Of a stretch of DNA of 64,000 nt, positions 41,768 through 49,577 are shown one piece after another. Position 1 is the stretch's first letter; the number at the start of each line of letters is the position of its first letter. A program made the translations under genes and the position numbers. This stretch comes from Azospirillum sp. OGB3 (GTDB taxonomy: Bacteria > Pseudomonadota > Alphaproteobacteria > Azospirillales > Azospirillaceae), in the NCBI RefSeq assembly GCF_014192915.1, contig NZ_JACHYN010000016.1:103309-167308 (forward strand). The letters run 5' to 3'. The notes under the pieces were generated by a model. The model searched no databases and had not been told where the DNA came from. It was given only the letters and a program-made list of their open reading frames with translations.

Positions 41768-41998
41768 TCAGCGCCGCCGGACGATCCGCCGCCACAGCGG
41801 CACCGGGCGCTCCTCCGCGGCCTTCTCGGCCAGCCACTGGTCGGCCAGCTCGCGCACCTGCCAGCCGCCCAGGTAACGGTCGCAGTCGATGGCGCTGTAC
41901 AGCCGCACCTTGTCCCGGCCGAGTCGTTCGAAATAGTCCAGCGTCCGCTGGCGGTCCGTCGCGTTCATCGGCGGGTTCATCGGGTCCATGGAGCGCAT
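41768..41998 (-). CDS. Small hypothetical protein
   Basis: A 76-aa protein, start at the ATG at 41996-41998 (MRSMDPMNPPMNATD), with a GGAGG-like leader. The core reads LDYFERLGRDKVRLYSAIDC followed by WQVRELADQWLAEKAAEER, ending in a basic tail (LWRRIVRRR). The WL-x-EK-x2-E pattern occurs in small alphaproteobacterial proteins of unknown role. No membrane segment is present. It is convergent with the hybrid kinase. Confidence 0.6.
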   Translation of the reverse strand: MRSMDPMNPPMNATDRQRTLDYFERLGRDKVRLYSAIDCDRYLGGWQVRELADQWLAEKAAEERPVPLWRRIVRRR

Positions 41999-42278
41999 CC
42001 TGTCCGGCCTCCCCTCTGTGATGCCCAAAAGATCGGCATACACCCGTCGCGGTTTGTTCAGTTGGTATATGGATTGGGCACGCAAGCATCCCAATTAGCC
42101 TTTGGTTGCAAGAGCTTCCCTCCGGCCCTTCCGACGAAGGTCAGGCTTGCGCGGCCGCGGCCGCCGGTCCCTTCCCACCTGCCCCGCGGGCGTGCACAAT
42201 GCGGCACACGGATGCGTGGGCGGCGGTCCGCCGCCCGGCGCGATCAAAAGACACCTTCAGAACCGGGAGCGGGGGATC

Positions 42279-43229
42279 ATGAGGAAGACGTCGTGGATGG
42301 CCGGAGCCCTTGCGGCGGCCGTCGCCGGGCTGTGCGCGGTTTCGGCCTCGGCGCAGACCAAGGTGACCGTGGCGATGAGCGGCTGGACCGGCTTCGCGCC
42401 GATCACGCTGGCCAAGGAAACCGGCATCTTCAAGAAGAACGGCATCGAGGTCGAGATCAAGAAGATGCCGACCTCCAACCGCCACCAGGCGATGGCGGCG
42501 GGCGAGGTGCAGGCGATCACCACCACGGTGGACACGCACCTGCTCTACGCCTCCTCCGGCGTTGATGTGACGCAGGTCCTGGTGCTCGACAGCTCGCACG
42601 GCGGCGACGGCATCGTCGTGCGCGACGCGGTCAACAGCCTCGCCGACCTGAAGGGCAAGCAGGTGGCCGTGCAGTACGGCGGCGTGCCGCAGTTCTGGCT
42701 GGCCTATGTGTTGAAGAAGAACGGGTTGTCCATCGGCGAGGTGCAGACCGTCAACCTCCAGCCGTCCGACGCCGCCAACGCCTTCGTCGCCGGCCAGTTC
42801 GACGCCGCCGTGACCTATGAGCCGTACCTGTCCAAGGTGCGCGAGGCCAACGGCAAGATCATCGTCACGTCCGACCAGACGCCGGGCGTCATCATCGACA
42901 CGCTGGCCTTCCAGCCCGACTACATCCAGAAGAACCCGAAGGTCGTGAAGGCCTTCGTCGACAGCTGGTTCGAAGCGCTGGACGCGATCAAGCAGGACGA
43001 GAAGAAGGCCTTCGAGATCATGGCCCGCGACGTCAACCAGACGCCGGAACAGTTCGCTGCCTCCGCCAAGACCGTGCTCTGGTACGACAAGGCCGGCAAC
43101 ATCGAGTATCTGACCAAGACCATGCCGACCTTCATCAAGGAGGTCCAGGACGTGATGCTGGAGGCCAAGCTGATCCGCAAGGCCCCGCCGAGCCTGGACA
43201 GCATGACCGACGCGTCCTTCGTGAAGTAA
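42279..43229 (+). CDS. ABC transporter substrate-binding protein (sulfonate/taurine/nitrate type)
   Basis: A 316-aa periplasmic binding protein. The signal peptide (MRKTSWMAGALAAAVAGLCAVSASA) is cut near residue 26. The SsuA/TauA/NrtA (NMT1-like) fold is seen in VTVAMSGWTGFAPITLAKETGIFKKNGIEVEI, MAAGEVQAITTTVDTHLLY and FVAGQFDAAVTYEPYLSKV. These residues do not distinguish sulfonate, taurine, nitrate/cyanate or thiamine-precursor import. The start is the ATG at 42279 after a GGGGGAT leader. It is followed by a palindromic element (43236-43322) and then by the permease gene, so it is probably expressed in excess over the permease. Confidence 0.88.
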   Translation: MRKTSWMAGALAAAVAGLCAVSASAQTKVTVAMSGWTGFAPITLAKETGIFKKNGIEVEIKKMPTSNRHQAMAAGEVQAITTTVDTHLLYASSGVDVTQVLVLDSSHGGDGIVVRDAVNSLADLKGKQVAVQYGGVPQFWLAYVLKKNGLSIGEVQTVNLQPSDAANAFVAGQFDAAVTYEPYLSKVREANGKIIVTSDQTPGVIIDTLAFQPDYIQKNPKVVKAFVDSWFEALDAIKQDEKKAFEIMARDVNQTPEQFAASAKTVLWYDKAGNIEYLTKTMPTFIKEVQDVMLEAKLIRKAPPSLDSMTDASFVK

Positions 43230-43235
43230 GTTCCT

Positions 43236-43322
43236 GCCCCCTCCCCAACCCTCCCCCGCTTCGCGGGAGAGGGGGTTAGGTTCCCTCCCTCGCCGAAGGC
43301 GGGGGAGGGTCAGGGAGGGGGC
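43236..43322. repeat. Palindromic GC-rich element between binding protein and permease genes
   Basis: The outer 24-base arms (43236-43259 and 43299-43322) are complementary at 22 of 24 positions and enclose 39 bases that are themselves partly palindromic. The same arm unit recurs at 63751-63774, and a related unit flanks the dpp-type operon junction. In mRNA it would form a strong hairpin behind the binding-protein gene. Confidence 0.85.
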
Positions 43323-43358
43323 ACCGCCTTCCAAACCCGACAACGGTCCACCAATCCC

Positions 43359-44147
43359 ATGTCCCCCCTCTTCACTCCGCTGAAGCCGGTCGCTCCGGCG
43401 CTGCGCACGGTGCTGGGAATTTCCTGCTTCGTGCTGTTCTTCCTGGGCTGGGGCATCGCCACCTACGGCGGCTTCGTGAAGCCTCTGTTCCTGGCCTCGC
43501 CCGGCGACACGCTGACGGCGGGCATCGCGCTGTTCCGGGAATTCGGCTTCGCCGAGGACATCGCCGTCACCGTCTGGCGCGTCTTCGCCGGCTTCGCCAT
43601 GGCCGCCGCCCTGGCGGTGCCGCTGGGCATCCTGATGGGAGCCTTCAAGCCGGTGGAGGCCTTCTTCGAGGCCTTCGTGTCCTTCGCCCGCTACCTGCCG
43701 GCCTCGGCCTTCATCCCGCTGCTGATCCTGTGGGCGGGCGTGGGCGAGTTGCAGAAGATCCTGGTCATCTTCATCGGCTCGGTCTTCCAGCTCGTCATCA
43801 TGGTGACGGTCATCGTGTCGGGCATCCGCAGCGATCTGGTGGAGGCCGCCTACACGCTGGGCGCCAAGCGCGACGGGGTGGTGCTGCGCGTCCTGCTGCC
43901 CGCCGCCTCGCCGCAGATCTTCGAGGCGCTGCGCCTCGTGCTCGGCTGGGCCTGGACCTACGTGATCGTGGCGGAGCTGGTGGGCGCGTCGCGCGGCATC
44001 GGCCACATGATCATCGACGCCCAGCGCTTCCTCGACACCGGGCAGATGATCTTCGGCATCTTCATCATCGGCGTGATCGGCCTGATCACCGACCTGCTGT
44101 TCCGGGCGCTCAACGCCCGCCTCTTCCCGTGGGCCAAAGGACGATAA
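43359..44147 (+). CDS. ABC transporter permease (SsuC/TauC type)
   Basis: A 262-aa inner-membrane permease with about six transmembrane segments (ISCFVLFFLGWGIATYGG, VFAGFAMAAALAVPLGILMG, LIVIFIGSVFQLVIMVTVIV-like stretches). The EAA loop is EAAYTLGAKRDGVVLRVLLPAASP, contacting the ATPase. It forms the channel of the importer with the neighbouring binding protein and ATPase. The start is the ATG at 43359. It is followed by the ATPase gene after nine bases. The substrate is set by the binding protein. Confidence 0.92.
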   Translation: MSPLFTPLKPVAPALRTVLGISCFVLFFLGWGIATYGGFVKPLFLASPGDTLTAGIALFREFGFAEDIAVTVWRVFAGFAMAAALAVPLGILMGAFKPVEAFFEAFVSFARYLPASAFIPLLILWAGVGELQKILVIFIGSVFQLVIMVTVIVSGIRSDLVEAAYTLGAKRDGVVLRVLLPAASPQIFEALRLVLGWAWTYVIVAELVGASRGIGHMIIDAQRFLDTGQMIFGIFIIGVIGLITDLLFRALNARLFPWAKGR

Positions 44148-44156
44148 GCGCCGGCC

Positions 44157-44945
44157 ATGAGCAAGCTGTCCATCCGCAACGTCGAGAAGACCTTCCCCGG
44201 CCGCAACAGCACGGCGCCGACCCGCGCGCTGGTGCCGACGAGCCTGGAGGTCGCCGACAACGACTTCATCACCATCCTGGGGCCGTCGGGCTGCGGCAAG
44301 TCCACGCTGCTGCGCATCGTCGCCGGTCTGGAGACGCCCACCGCCGGCGAGGTGCTGCTGGAGGGCAAGGCGGTGTCCGGCCCCGGCCCCGACCGCGGCA
44401 TGGTGTTCCAGTCCTACACGCTGTTCCCCTGGCTGACCGTGCGCGACAACGTCTGCTTCGGCCTGCGCGAGCGCGGCCTGCCGCGGGCGGAGCAGTTGGC
44501 GATCGCCGACCGCTTTCTGGCCCAGGTCGGGCTGAAGGGCTTCGAGAACCACCACCCCGCCCAGCTCTCCGGCGGCATGCAGCAGCGCACGGCGCTGGCC
44601 CGCGCGCTGGCCAACGACCCCAAGATGCTGCTGCTCGACGAGCCCTTCGGCGCGCTGGACCACCAGACGCGCGAACTGATGCAGGAACTGCTTCTGGGCA
44701 TCTGGGAGGCCGACCGCAAGACGGTGATGTTCGTCACCCACGACATCGACGAGGCCATCTTCATGGCCAGCCGCGTGGTGGTGATGTCGGCCCGCCCCGG
44801 CCGCATCAAGTGCGACATCCCCATCGAGCTGCCGCACCCCCGCTCCTACAAGGTCAAGACCACCCCGGAATTCGCTGCCTACAAGGAGCGGCTGACCGAG
44901 GAGATCCGCGTCGAGACCATCAAGGCCGTGACGATGGAACGCTGA
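44157..44945 (+). CDS. ABC transporter ATP-binding protein (SsuB/TauB type)
   Basis: A 262-aa ATPase of the nitrate/sulfonate/taurine importer group. Walker A is GPSGCGKST at 42-50, the signature is LSGGMQQRTALARAL, and Walker B is MLLLDEPFGALD. The Q-loop (VFQSYTLFPWLTVRDN) and H-loop (VTHDIDEAIFMASRVVVM) are intact. It energises import with the permease at 43359. The start is the ATG at 44157. A terminator follows within about 35 bases, ending the three-gene unit. Confidence 0.94.
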   Translation: MSKLSIRNVEKTFPGRNSTAPTRALVPTSLEVADNDFITILGPSGCGKSTLLRIVAGLETPTAGEVLLEGKAVSGPGPDRGMVFQSYTLFPWLTVRDNVCFGLRERGLPRAEQLAIADRFLAQVGLKGFENHHPAQLSGGMQQRTALARALANDPKMLLLDEPFGALDHQTRELMQELLLGIWEADRKTVMFVTHDIDEAIFMASRVVVMSARPGRIKCDIPIELPHPRSYKVKTTPEFAAYKERLTEEIRVETIKAVTMER

Positions 44946-44977
44946 CCGGCGCCCCTTCCGGACCGGACCATGCGAAC

Positions 44978-45011
44978 GAGCGGCACCCCCGGGCGCCGCT
45001 CTTTTTCTTTA
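44978..45011 (+). terminator. Rho-independent terminator of the sulfonate-type ABC operon
   Basis: A GAGCGGC/GCCGCTC stem with an internal CCCCCGGG loop is followed by TTTTTCTTTATT. It begins 33 bases after the ATPase stop. Confidence 0.88.
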
Positions 45012-45038
45012 TTCACTGCCTCGCTTTGTGCCGCCGGG

Positions 45039-45443
45039 TCAGGCTTGGCGGCCGGTGTTCATGACCAGATCAGACAGGGCGACGCCGGCGCGTTCGGCGT
45101 CCGCCGCGAGGGAGCGCGGACAACCCCAGTGCAGCCGTCCGTTGATTTCAAGCATCCGCCCCTGACGCTTCACCACCCAAACGCCGGTGGTCGCCATGTG
45201 GATGACGCGGGCCAGCGGCTTCCCGTCGAAGCCGGAGCGGCTCTTGGGCATGGATTGGCCAACCGCTGGACCTGCCGCCGGACCAGCCGCCAGCACCGCT
45301 GGATGCATCGCCGCATCCGAGCGCTCGAAGGCCGACGCACACGGATGGGCATTGACCGGCTGCAGCGGGTGCCGTTCGCGGCGGTCGCTCGGGCGGCTCG
45401 CCGGGAGGACGGCAAGGGCCTGCGGCCTGGAAAGATGCAGCAT
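45039..45443 (-). CDS. Hypothetical protein with a basic beta-rich tail
   Basis: A 134-aa protein of unknown family, start at the ATG at 45441-45443 (MLHLSRPQALAVLP) with AGGA about 10 bases upstream. The first ~70 residues are disordered (Pro/Ala-rich, AAGPAAGPAVG). The last ~55 residues look structured: LARVIHMATTGVWVVKRQGRMLEING followed by CPRSLAADAERAGVALSDLVMN. It is convergent with the ABC operon. Its codon use is compatible with coding, but homology was not recognised, so the call is moderate. Confidence 0.5.
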   Translation of the reverse strand: MLHLSRPQALAVLPASRPSDRRERHPLQPVNAHPCASAFERSDAAMHPAVLAAGPAAGPAVGQSMPKSRSGFDGKPLARVIHMATTGVWVVKRQGRMLEINGRLHWGCPRSLAADAERAGVALSDLVMNTGRQA

Positions 45444-45859
45444 AAGGGGAATCCTGGGACGTTTCCGATAAGCCTGCGTCCTCAATGTCGCGCAGGTCGT
45501 TAGGACACTGAACCTTCCACGCGGCCTGGATGAAGTAAAGAGGAAACGCCTCCGAAACCGTGCAACCTTTCGACGCGGAAAAGGGTGAACGGGTAATAAC
45601 CTGACTTTTATTATAGTTTCTCGGCTGTTGGCCATTCGCCATTCCAGCGACTTTGCAGCGCGCCCCTATCTCCCTATTTCGAGGAAGGGAGGGGGAGAAA
45701 ACCAGCCCTCTTAGGGCTGGAAAAGACGGCCCTCTGCCCCGGAATAGTCACACGCAAAGGCGTGTTCATTCCGTAAGCATGCGTCACAAGCGCAGGCTTG
45801 GCCGCTATTTTCCGAAGCTGGCGGCATCCAAGAATGCAGGGAAGACAACGGGTAGGATC
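45444..45859. other. Intergenic region before the glycine-zipper lipoprotein
   Basis: A 416-base gap with relatively low GC. It contains a small hairpin (CCAGCCC ... GGGCTGG, 45702-45720) followed by AAAA and a second short inverted repeat near 45748-45765. No gene is supported. Confidence 0.4.
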
Positions 45860-46087
45860 ATGGTGAAGAAACTGGCAGTGATCGTGGTTGGCGGCCTTGT
45901 CCTGACGGGCTGCTCGAACCTCAGCCACCGCGAACAGCGCACGCTGTCGGGCGGCGCCATCGGTGCCGCGGGCGGTGCCGCGGTCGGCGCCCTGACGGGG
46001 GGCAGCGCGGTGATGGGCGGCGTGATCGGCGGTGCGGCCGGCGCCGCGGTCGGCGCTTTGACCTCCAACAACGGCAAGCACCGATAA
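45860..46087 (+). CDS. Glycine-zipper lipoprotein
   Basis: A 75-aa lipoprotein. The lipobox is VLTGC (Cys at residue 18), giving an outer-membrane lipid anchor. The mature part is a glycine zipper, GAIGAAGGAAVGALTGG and then GGVIGGAAGAAVGALTS, which packs as paired helices. Such proteins (SlyB/YMGG-like, OsmB-like) are common envelope-stress proteins. The start is the ATG at 45860, with TAGGA upstream. The upstream gap is long and AT-richer than usual. Confidence 0.85.
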   Translation: MVKKLAVIVVGGLVLTGCSNLSHREQRTLSGGAIGAAGGAAVGALTGGSAVMGGVIGGAAGAAVGALTSNNGKHR

Positions 46088-46200
46088 ACACCGGTTTGAA
46101 ACGGGGATCGGGCCGCCGGACCAGTGTCCGCGGCCACCCCGCACGCCTGTGCACCCTGAACGTCAGGACCGCAACAGGTTTCAGATTTTCAAGGGGATGG

Positions 46201-46274
46201 TGGAGCGGGTGAAGGGAATCGAACCCTCGTCGTAAGCTTGGGAAGCTTCTGCTCTACCATTGAGCTACACCCGC
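46201..46274 (-). tRNA. tRNA-Gly (anticodon CCC)
   Basis: Read on the minus strand, a 74-base tRNA: 7-bp acceptor stem GCGGGTG/CACCCGC, D arm GCTCAATGGTAGAGC, anticodon loop TTCCCAA, T arm AGGGTTCGATTCCCT and an encoded CCA end. The sequence resembles E. coli glyU. It lies 35 bases downstream of the GNAT gene, so it may be processed from that transcript or have its own promoter within the GNAT gene. Confidence 0.95.
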
Positions 46275-46309
46275 GCGCCGCATGTTTATAGGCGACGCTT
46301 TCGCCGCTT

Positions 46310-46969
46310 TCAAGCGGTTCGAGCATGCCACAGGCGGGATTCGGAAAGTTCCCGCGGGGACGGGGCGAAAACCGACACCAGCGGCGAGATCAGACGCGGA
46401 AACAAGGCGGTGCCGCCGGGCTCAGGCCGCACGTCCTCGTTCGCGGGCATCCCATAGCCCTGCTCCGTCGCCGGGGCGGTCACCATGCCGGCGGCGCCGG
46501 CCAGGGCGCCGGGGACCAGTTCCAGACCCAGGAAGCGGTCGAGATCGACCGGACCCGGCAGGGCCATGTCCAGCGTCAACTCCCGCGTGAAGCCGAACCG
46601 CGCGTAATAGGGCGCGTCGCCGACCAGGATCACCGCCCGGTGGCCGAGCGCCGCCGCCTTGTTCAGGCTCATCCGGATCAGCTTGCTGCCCAGTCCGCCG
46701 CCCTGCAACCGGTCCGACACCGCGATCGGGCCGAGCAGGAGCGCCGGCACCGTGCCGCCGATGGTCACCGGCCAGTAGCGGATCGTGCCCTCCAGGATCT
46801 CGTTGCCCAGTTCGTCATGCTCGATGGCGACGAAGCCGAGGTCCGGGATCGGGGCAACGCCCTCCCGCAGCTTGTAGGCGGTCTTCTTGAAACGGTCCGG
46901 GCCGAAGGACCGGTCGAGCAGGGCTTCGATCGCCGCGTCGTGCCGCGGCTCTTCCAGGGAGATCATCAT
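46310..46969 (-). CDS. GNAT-family N-acetyltransferase (YhbS-like)
   Basis: A 219-aa acetyltransferase. The fold appears in IEALLDRSFGPDRFKKTAYKLRE, PALLLGPIAVSDRLQGGGLGSKLI (acetyl-CoA loop) and VILVGDAPYYARFGFTREL, the YhbS-group pattern. The C-terminal ~70 residues are extra and less conserved. The start is the ATG at 46967-46969 (MMISLEEPRH). A well-formed promoter (47184-47212) lies about 215 bases upstream, leaving a long leader with a small reading frame. The tRNA-Gly follows on the same strand. Confidence 0.87.
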   Translation of the reverse strand: MMISLEEPRHDAAIEALLDRSFGPDRFKKTAYKLREGVAPIPDLGFVAIEHDELGNEILEGTIRYWPVTIGGTVPALLLGPIAVSDRLQGGGLGSKLIRMSLNKAAALGHRAVILVGDAPYYARFGFTRELTLDMALPGPVDLDRFLGLELVPGALAGAAGMVTAPATEQGYGMPANEDVRPEPGGTALFPRLISPLVSVFAPSPRELSESRLWHARTA

Positions 46970-47183
46970 GTCAGGGGCTTCCCGGCAAAAGGACTGTGGT
47001 CGGAGGCGGACCGCGCCGCCGCGCCGGGGGAGCGCCGGATCAGTGCCGGCGGAAACCCGAAGCGTCCGCACGCGACCCAAGGACGGCCGCAACCGCGCGC
47101 AGCGCGGTGTGGCGTCGTCGTCGGATGCTGATGCTGTGCGGACGAGACATGGGCAAGGCTCTTCGGCCGTTGCAGGGACCTCG
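46970..47183 (-). other. Long 5' leader of the GNAT gene with a 36-codon frame
   Basis: Between the promoter and the GNAT start lies a leader of about 205 bases. It contains a reading frame (47040-47150) starting MSRPHSISIRRRRH and ending in TGA. It is Arg/His-rich and lacks a good ribosome-binding site, so it is noted as a possible leader peptide only. Confidence 0.35.
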
Positions 47184-47212
47184 CATATATCACCAGCGGA
47201 CAGGGGGTTCAA
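47184..47212 (-). promoter_or_regulatory. Sigma-70-like promoter for the GNAT gene
   Basis: On the minus strand, TTGAAC (-35, 47207-47212) and TATATG (-10, 47184-47189) are spaced 17 bases apart, among the best promoter matches in the window. Transcription would start near 47177. Confidence 0.6.
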
Positions 47213-47385
47213 GCGATCGTGAAAAGACCGGAACCGGCCCGTTGCGCATGGCTTCCCGGTGTGTCCCGCATGCATCGCAGCGGCACCCGTCCCACCGCCT
47301 CCGGGCATCCGGAGGGGGTGTCCCCCGCTCCACCACTGGACAGGCGCTTTCCCCCACCCCTATTCTCAGAGCCGGGAGTGCCGCC
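47213..47385 (+). other. Leader region of apaG
   Basis: No gene is supported. No clear promoter or hairpin was identified; the sequence is GC-rich and proline-codon-like in all frames. Confidence 0.35.
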
Positions 47386-47778
47386 ATGTACACGAAAGTC
47401 ACCCGCGCGATCCGCGTCACCGTCCAGCCGGTCTTTCTCGACGAGCAGTCGATGCCCGCCGAAAGCCGCTATGTCTGGGCCTATCACGTCCGGATCGAGA
47501 ACGAAGGCCAGGAGACCGTCCGGCTGCGCACACGCTATTGGCACATCACCGACGCGCTGGGGCGCGTGCAGGAGGTCCGCGGGCCCGGCGTGGTGGGCGA
47601 ACAGCCGGTGCTGGAGCCCGGCGGCAGCTTCGAATACACCAGCGGAACACCGCTTCCCACGCCCTCCGGCATCATGGTCGGCTCCTACCGGTTCGAAACG
47701 GGCGGCGGCGAGGCCTTCGACGTTGCGGTCCCCGCCTTCTCGCTGGACAGCCCGCACCAGCCCCGCCAGCTGAACTGA
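47386..47778 (+). CDS. apaG: ApaG-domain protein
   Basis: A 130-aa single-domain protein of the ApaG family (FN3-like beta sandwich). It starts MYTKVTRAIRVTVQPVFLDEQS and has the family hallmarks YVWAYHVRIENEGQETVRL, RTRYWHITDALGRVQEVRGPGVVGEQPVL and GIMVGSYRF. ApaG was linked genetically to Co2+ resistance and Mg2+ efflux, but a molecular role is unsettled. The start is the ATG at 47386. It appears to stand alone. Confidence 0.93.
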   Translation: MYTKVTRAIRVTVQPVFLDEQSMPAESRYVWAYHVRIENEGQETVRLRTRYWHITDALGRVQEVRGPGVVGEQPVLEPGGSFEYTSGTPLPTPSGIMVGSYRFETGGGEAFDVAVPAFSLDSPHQPRQLN

Positions 47779-48078
47779 CGCCGGTCGCGCGGCGGTCGCC
47801 GTCGGGAAACCCCGGTGCGTGCCGCAAAGCGCCGAAGGGTGGACGGAAAGACTGCCTCCGGCGCCTTGACTGAGCGACGTCCGAACCCACCTGCGCCATA
47901 CCCCCGCCCCGCCGCCTGCCGAGTTTTTTCGAAAATCCCGGTGATCCAGGCGAGCGGGAGGCCGTATTCATAGCTGACCAGCCGGCTGCGGCATCGGGTG
48001 CCGTGGCGCCGGCTCGCCTGTGACCAGAACCTGTTTGACCGCGATCTGTTAGACCAGGACATCGAAAGGTTTCGCCCC
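47779..48078 (+). other. Intergenic region between apaG and folE
   Basis: A 300-base gap with no supported gene. Open frame exists upstream of the chosen folE start (an ATG at 47998), but it lacks homology-like sequence. A TTTGACC near 48037 resembles a -35 but has no good -10. Confidence 0.4.
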
Positions 48079-48744
48079 GTGACGGCTTCCAAGACTCCGC
48101 ACGCCGACAACATCCTCCGCGGCCCCGGCCACTCGGCCGGCGACGACCACGGCGCGACCGCACGCCCAACCCGTGCCGAGGCCGAGGATGCTGTCCGTAC
48201 CCTGATCCGCTGGGCCGGCGACGACCCGGCGCGCGAGGGTCTGGTCGGCACGCCGGACCGGGTGGTCCGCTCCTACGAGGAGTTCTTCGCCGGCTACGCC
48301 ATCGACCCGGAGGAGATCCTTGCGCGCACCTTCGAGGAGACCGACGGCTACGACGAGATGGTCGTCCTGCGCGACATCCGTCTGGAATCCTACTGCGAGC
48401 ACCACATGGTGCCGATCATCGGCAAAGCGCATGTGGCCTATCTGCCCCGCCAGCGCGTCGTCGGCATCTCCAAGCTGGCGCGGCTCGTCGAGGCCTACGC
48501 CAAGCGCCTGCAGATCCAGGAGAAGATGACGGCGCAGATCGCCAACGCCATCGACCAGGTGCTCCAGCCCGAAGGCGTCGCCGTGGTGATCGAGGCGCAG
48601 CACCAGTGCATGACCACGCGCGGCGTGCACAAGACCGGCGTGACCATGGTGACCAGCCGGATGCTGGGCGCCTTCCGCAGCGACCCGTCGACCCGGCGGG
48701 AGTTCCTGTCGATGATCGGCAACCCCGGCTCCCGGGCGGAGTGA
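48079..48744 (+). CDS. folE: GTP cyclohydrolase I
   Basis: A 221-aa enzyme converting GTP to 7,8-dihydroneopterin triphosphate, the first step of folate and pterin synthesis. The zinc ligands are Cys106 and His109 (SYCEHHMVPIIGKAHV) and Cys177 (QHQCMTTRGVHK). YDEMVVLRDIRLES and RVVGISKLARLVEAYAKRLQIQE complete the family signature. The chosen start is the GTG at 48079 with GAAAGG nine bases upstream; an ATG at 47998 would add 27 residues. The length then matches E. coli FolE (222 aa). Confidence 0.95.
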   Translation: MTASKTPHADNILRGPGHSAGDDHGATARPTRAEAEDAVRTLIRWAGDDPAREGLVGTPDRVVRSYEEFFAGYAIDPEEILARTFEETDGYDEMVVLRDIRLESYCEHHMVPIIGKAHVAYLPRQRVVGISKLARLVEAYAKRLQIQEKMTAQIANAIDQVLQPEGVAVVIEAQHQCMTTRGVHKTGVTMVTSRMLGAFRSDPSTRREFLSMIGNPGSRAE

Positions 48745-48756
48745 ACCGGGGCCACG

Positions 48757-49341
48757 CTAGTCCGCGCGGATGCCGTGCTGGCGCAGCAGGCTGTAGAGCG
48801 TCGGGCGGCTGACCCCGAGCAGGCGCGCCGTCGCCGACAGGTTGCCGCCGGAGCGGGCCAGCGAATCGAGCAGGGCCCGCCGCTCCGTCTCGTCGCGCAG
48901 CACGCGCAGCGTCGGCGGGGCGTCACCGGTCGCCAGCCGGCGCCCTTCCAGTTCCAGGTCGGCGCGCTGGAAGGCGCGCTGCACCACCCCGGCCAGCTCC
49001 TGCGCGTCGATCGGCTTGCCGCACACCTCGTGGGCGCCGCGGGCCACCGCGCGCACCGCCAGCACCCGCTGGTCGTGCGGGGCCAGCGCGATGACCTTGA
49101 TCGAAGGCGCCTCGCCCAGGATCAGCGACAGGGCATCCAGGCCGCCGCCGCTGTTCGGCGATTCGGCCAACTGGGCAAGATCGACCGACAGGGCCACCAC
49201 CGGGGGCCGGTGCGTCCGCACCGCCTCCAGCGCGTCCGCCACGCCGCCCGCGGCGACGATCCGGCACACTGGCAGAGCGTCCTGAACCCGGCCTTCCAGG
49301 GTGGGATCGTCATCGACGACAAGCAGCGTGCGTGGGACCAT
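48757..49341 (-). CDS. Receiver domain fused directly to a Fis-type helix-turn-helix
   Basis: A 194-aa regulator. The receiver (about 1-125) has VVDDDP (acidic pocket 10-12), a possible acceptor Asp54 (ALSVDLAQ) and Lys109 (CGKPIDAQEL). Its wording (HRPPVVALSVDL, GLDALSLILGEAPSIKVIAL, RAVARGAHEVCGKPID) resembles receivers of the PrsR/PEP-CTERM exopolysaccharide regulators. In those, a sigma-54 AAA+ domain separates receiver and Fis domain; here the Fis HTH follows after ~35 residues (LARSGGNLSATARLLGVSRPTLYSLLRQHG). Without AAA+ it cannot activate sigma-54 itself. The start is the ATG at 49339-49341. It is convergent with folE, 12 bases apart. Confidence 0.86.
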   Translation of the reverse strand: MVPRTLLVVDDDPTLEGRVQDALPVCRIVAAGGVADALEAVRTHRPPVVALSVDLAQLAESPNSGGGLDALSLILGEAPSIKVIALAPHDQRVLAVRAVARGAHEVCGKPIDAQELAGVVQRAFQRADLELEGRRLATGDAPPTLRVLRDETERRALLDSLARSGGNLSATARLLGVSRPTLYSLLRQHGIRAD

Positions 49342-49577
49342 GATTCTCCAACTCTCCGACCGGGAAACGGGCCGGCGGTCAGAATCGCGGCAGGCGGCCC
49401 GTCTGTCCAAGGCGCGTTGGCATGAACACCGACGCAATTTGGGCAAAATTGCGTCGTCGAAAGGGGTGCACCGCGGCGGGAAGCCCGCCCGTCCGCCACC
49501 CTCTCCCCCTCGCCCGAGCGGTCTGCTAAGCTCCCGGCGCGCAAGGGCGAATCCGCGCCTGGGGGAGCAAGGTCATC

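Noticed and set aside
43236..43322. Possible CRISPR or transposon end
   Set aside because: Only one inverted pair with no spacers or repeated units of constant length, no cas genes and no transposase nearby. A palindromic intergenic repeat explains it better.
42141..44837. An 898-codon open frame on the minus strand opposite the sulfonate-type ABC operon
   Set aside because: It runs across three intact plus-strand transporter genes and their intergenic palindrome, with no family-like sequence.
46201..46274. tRNA-Gly as an integration site of a genomic island
   Set aside because: No integrase gene and no direct repeat of the tRNA 3' end was seen in the flanks inside the window.
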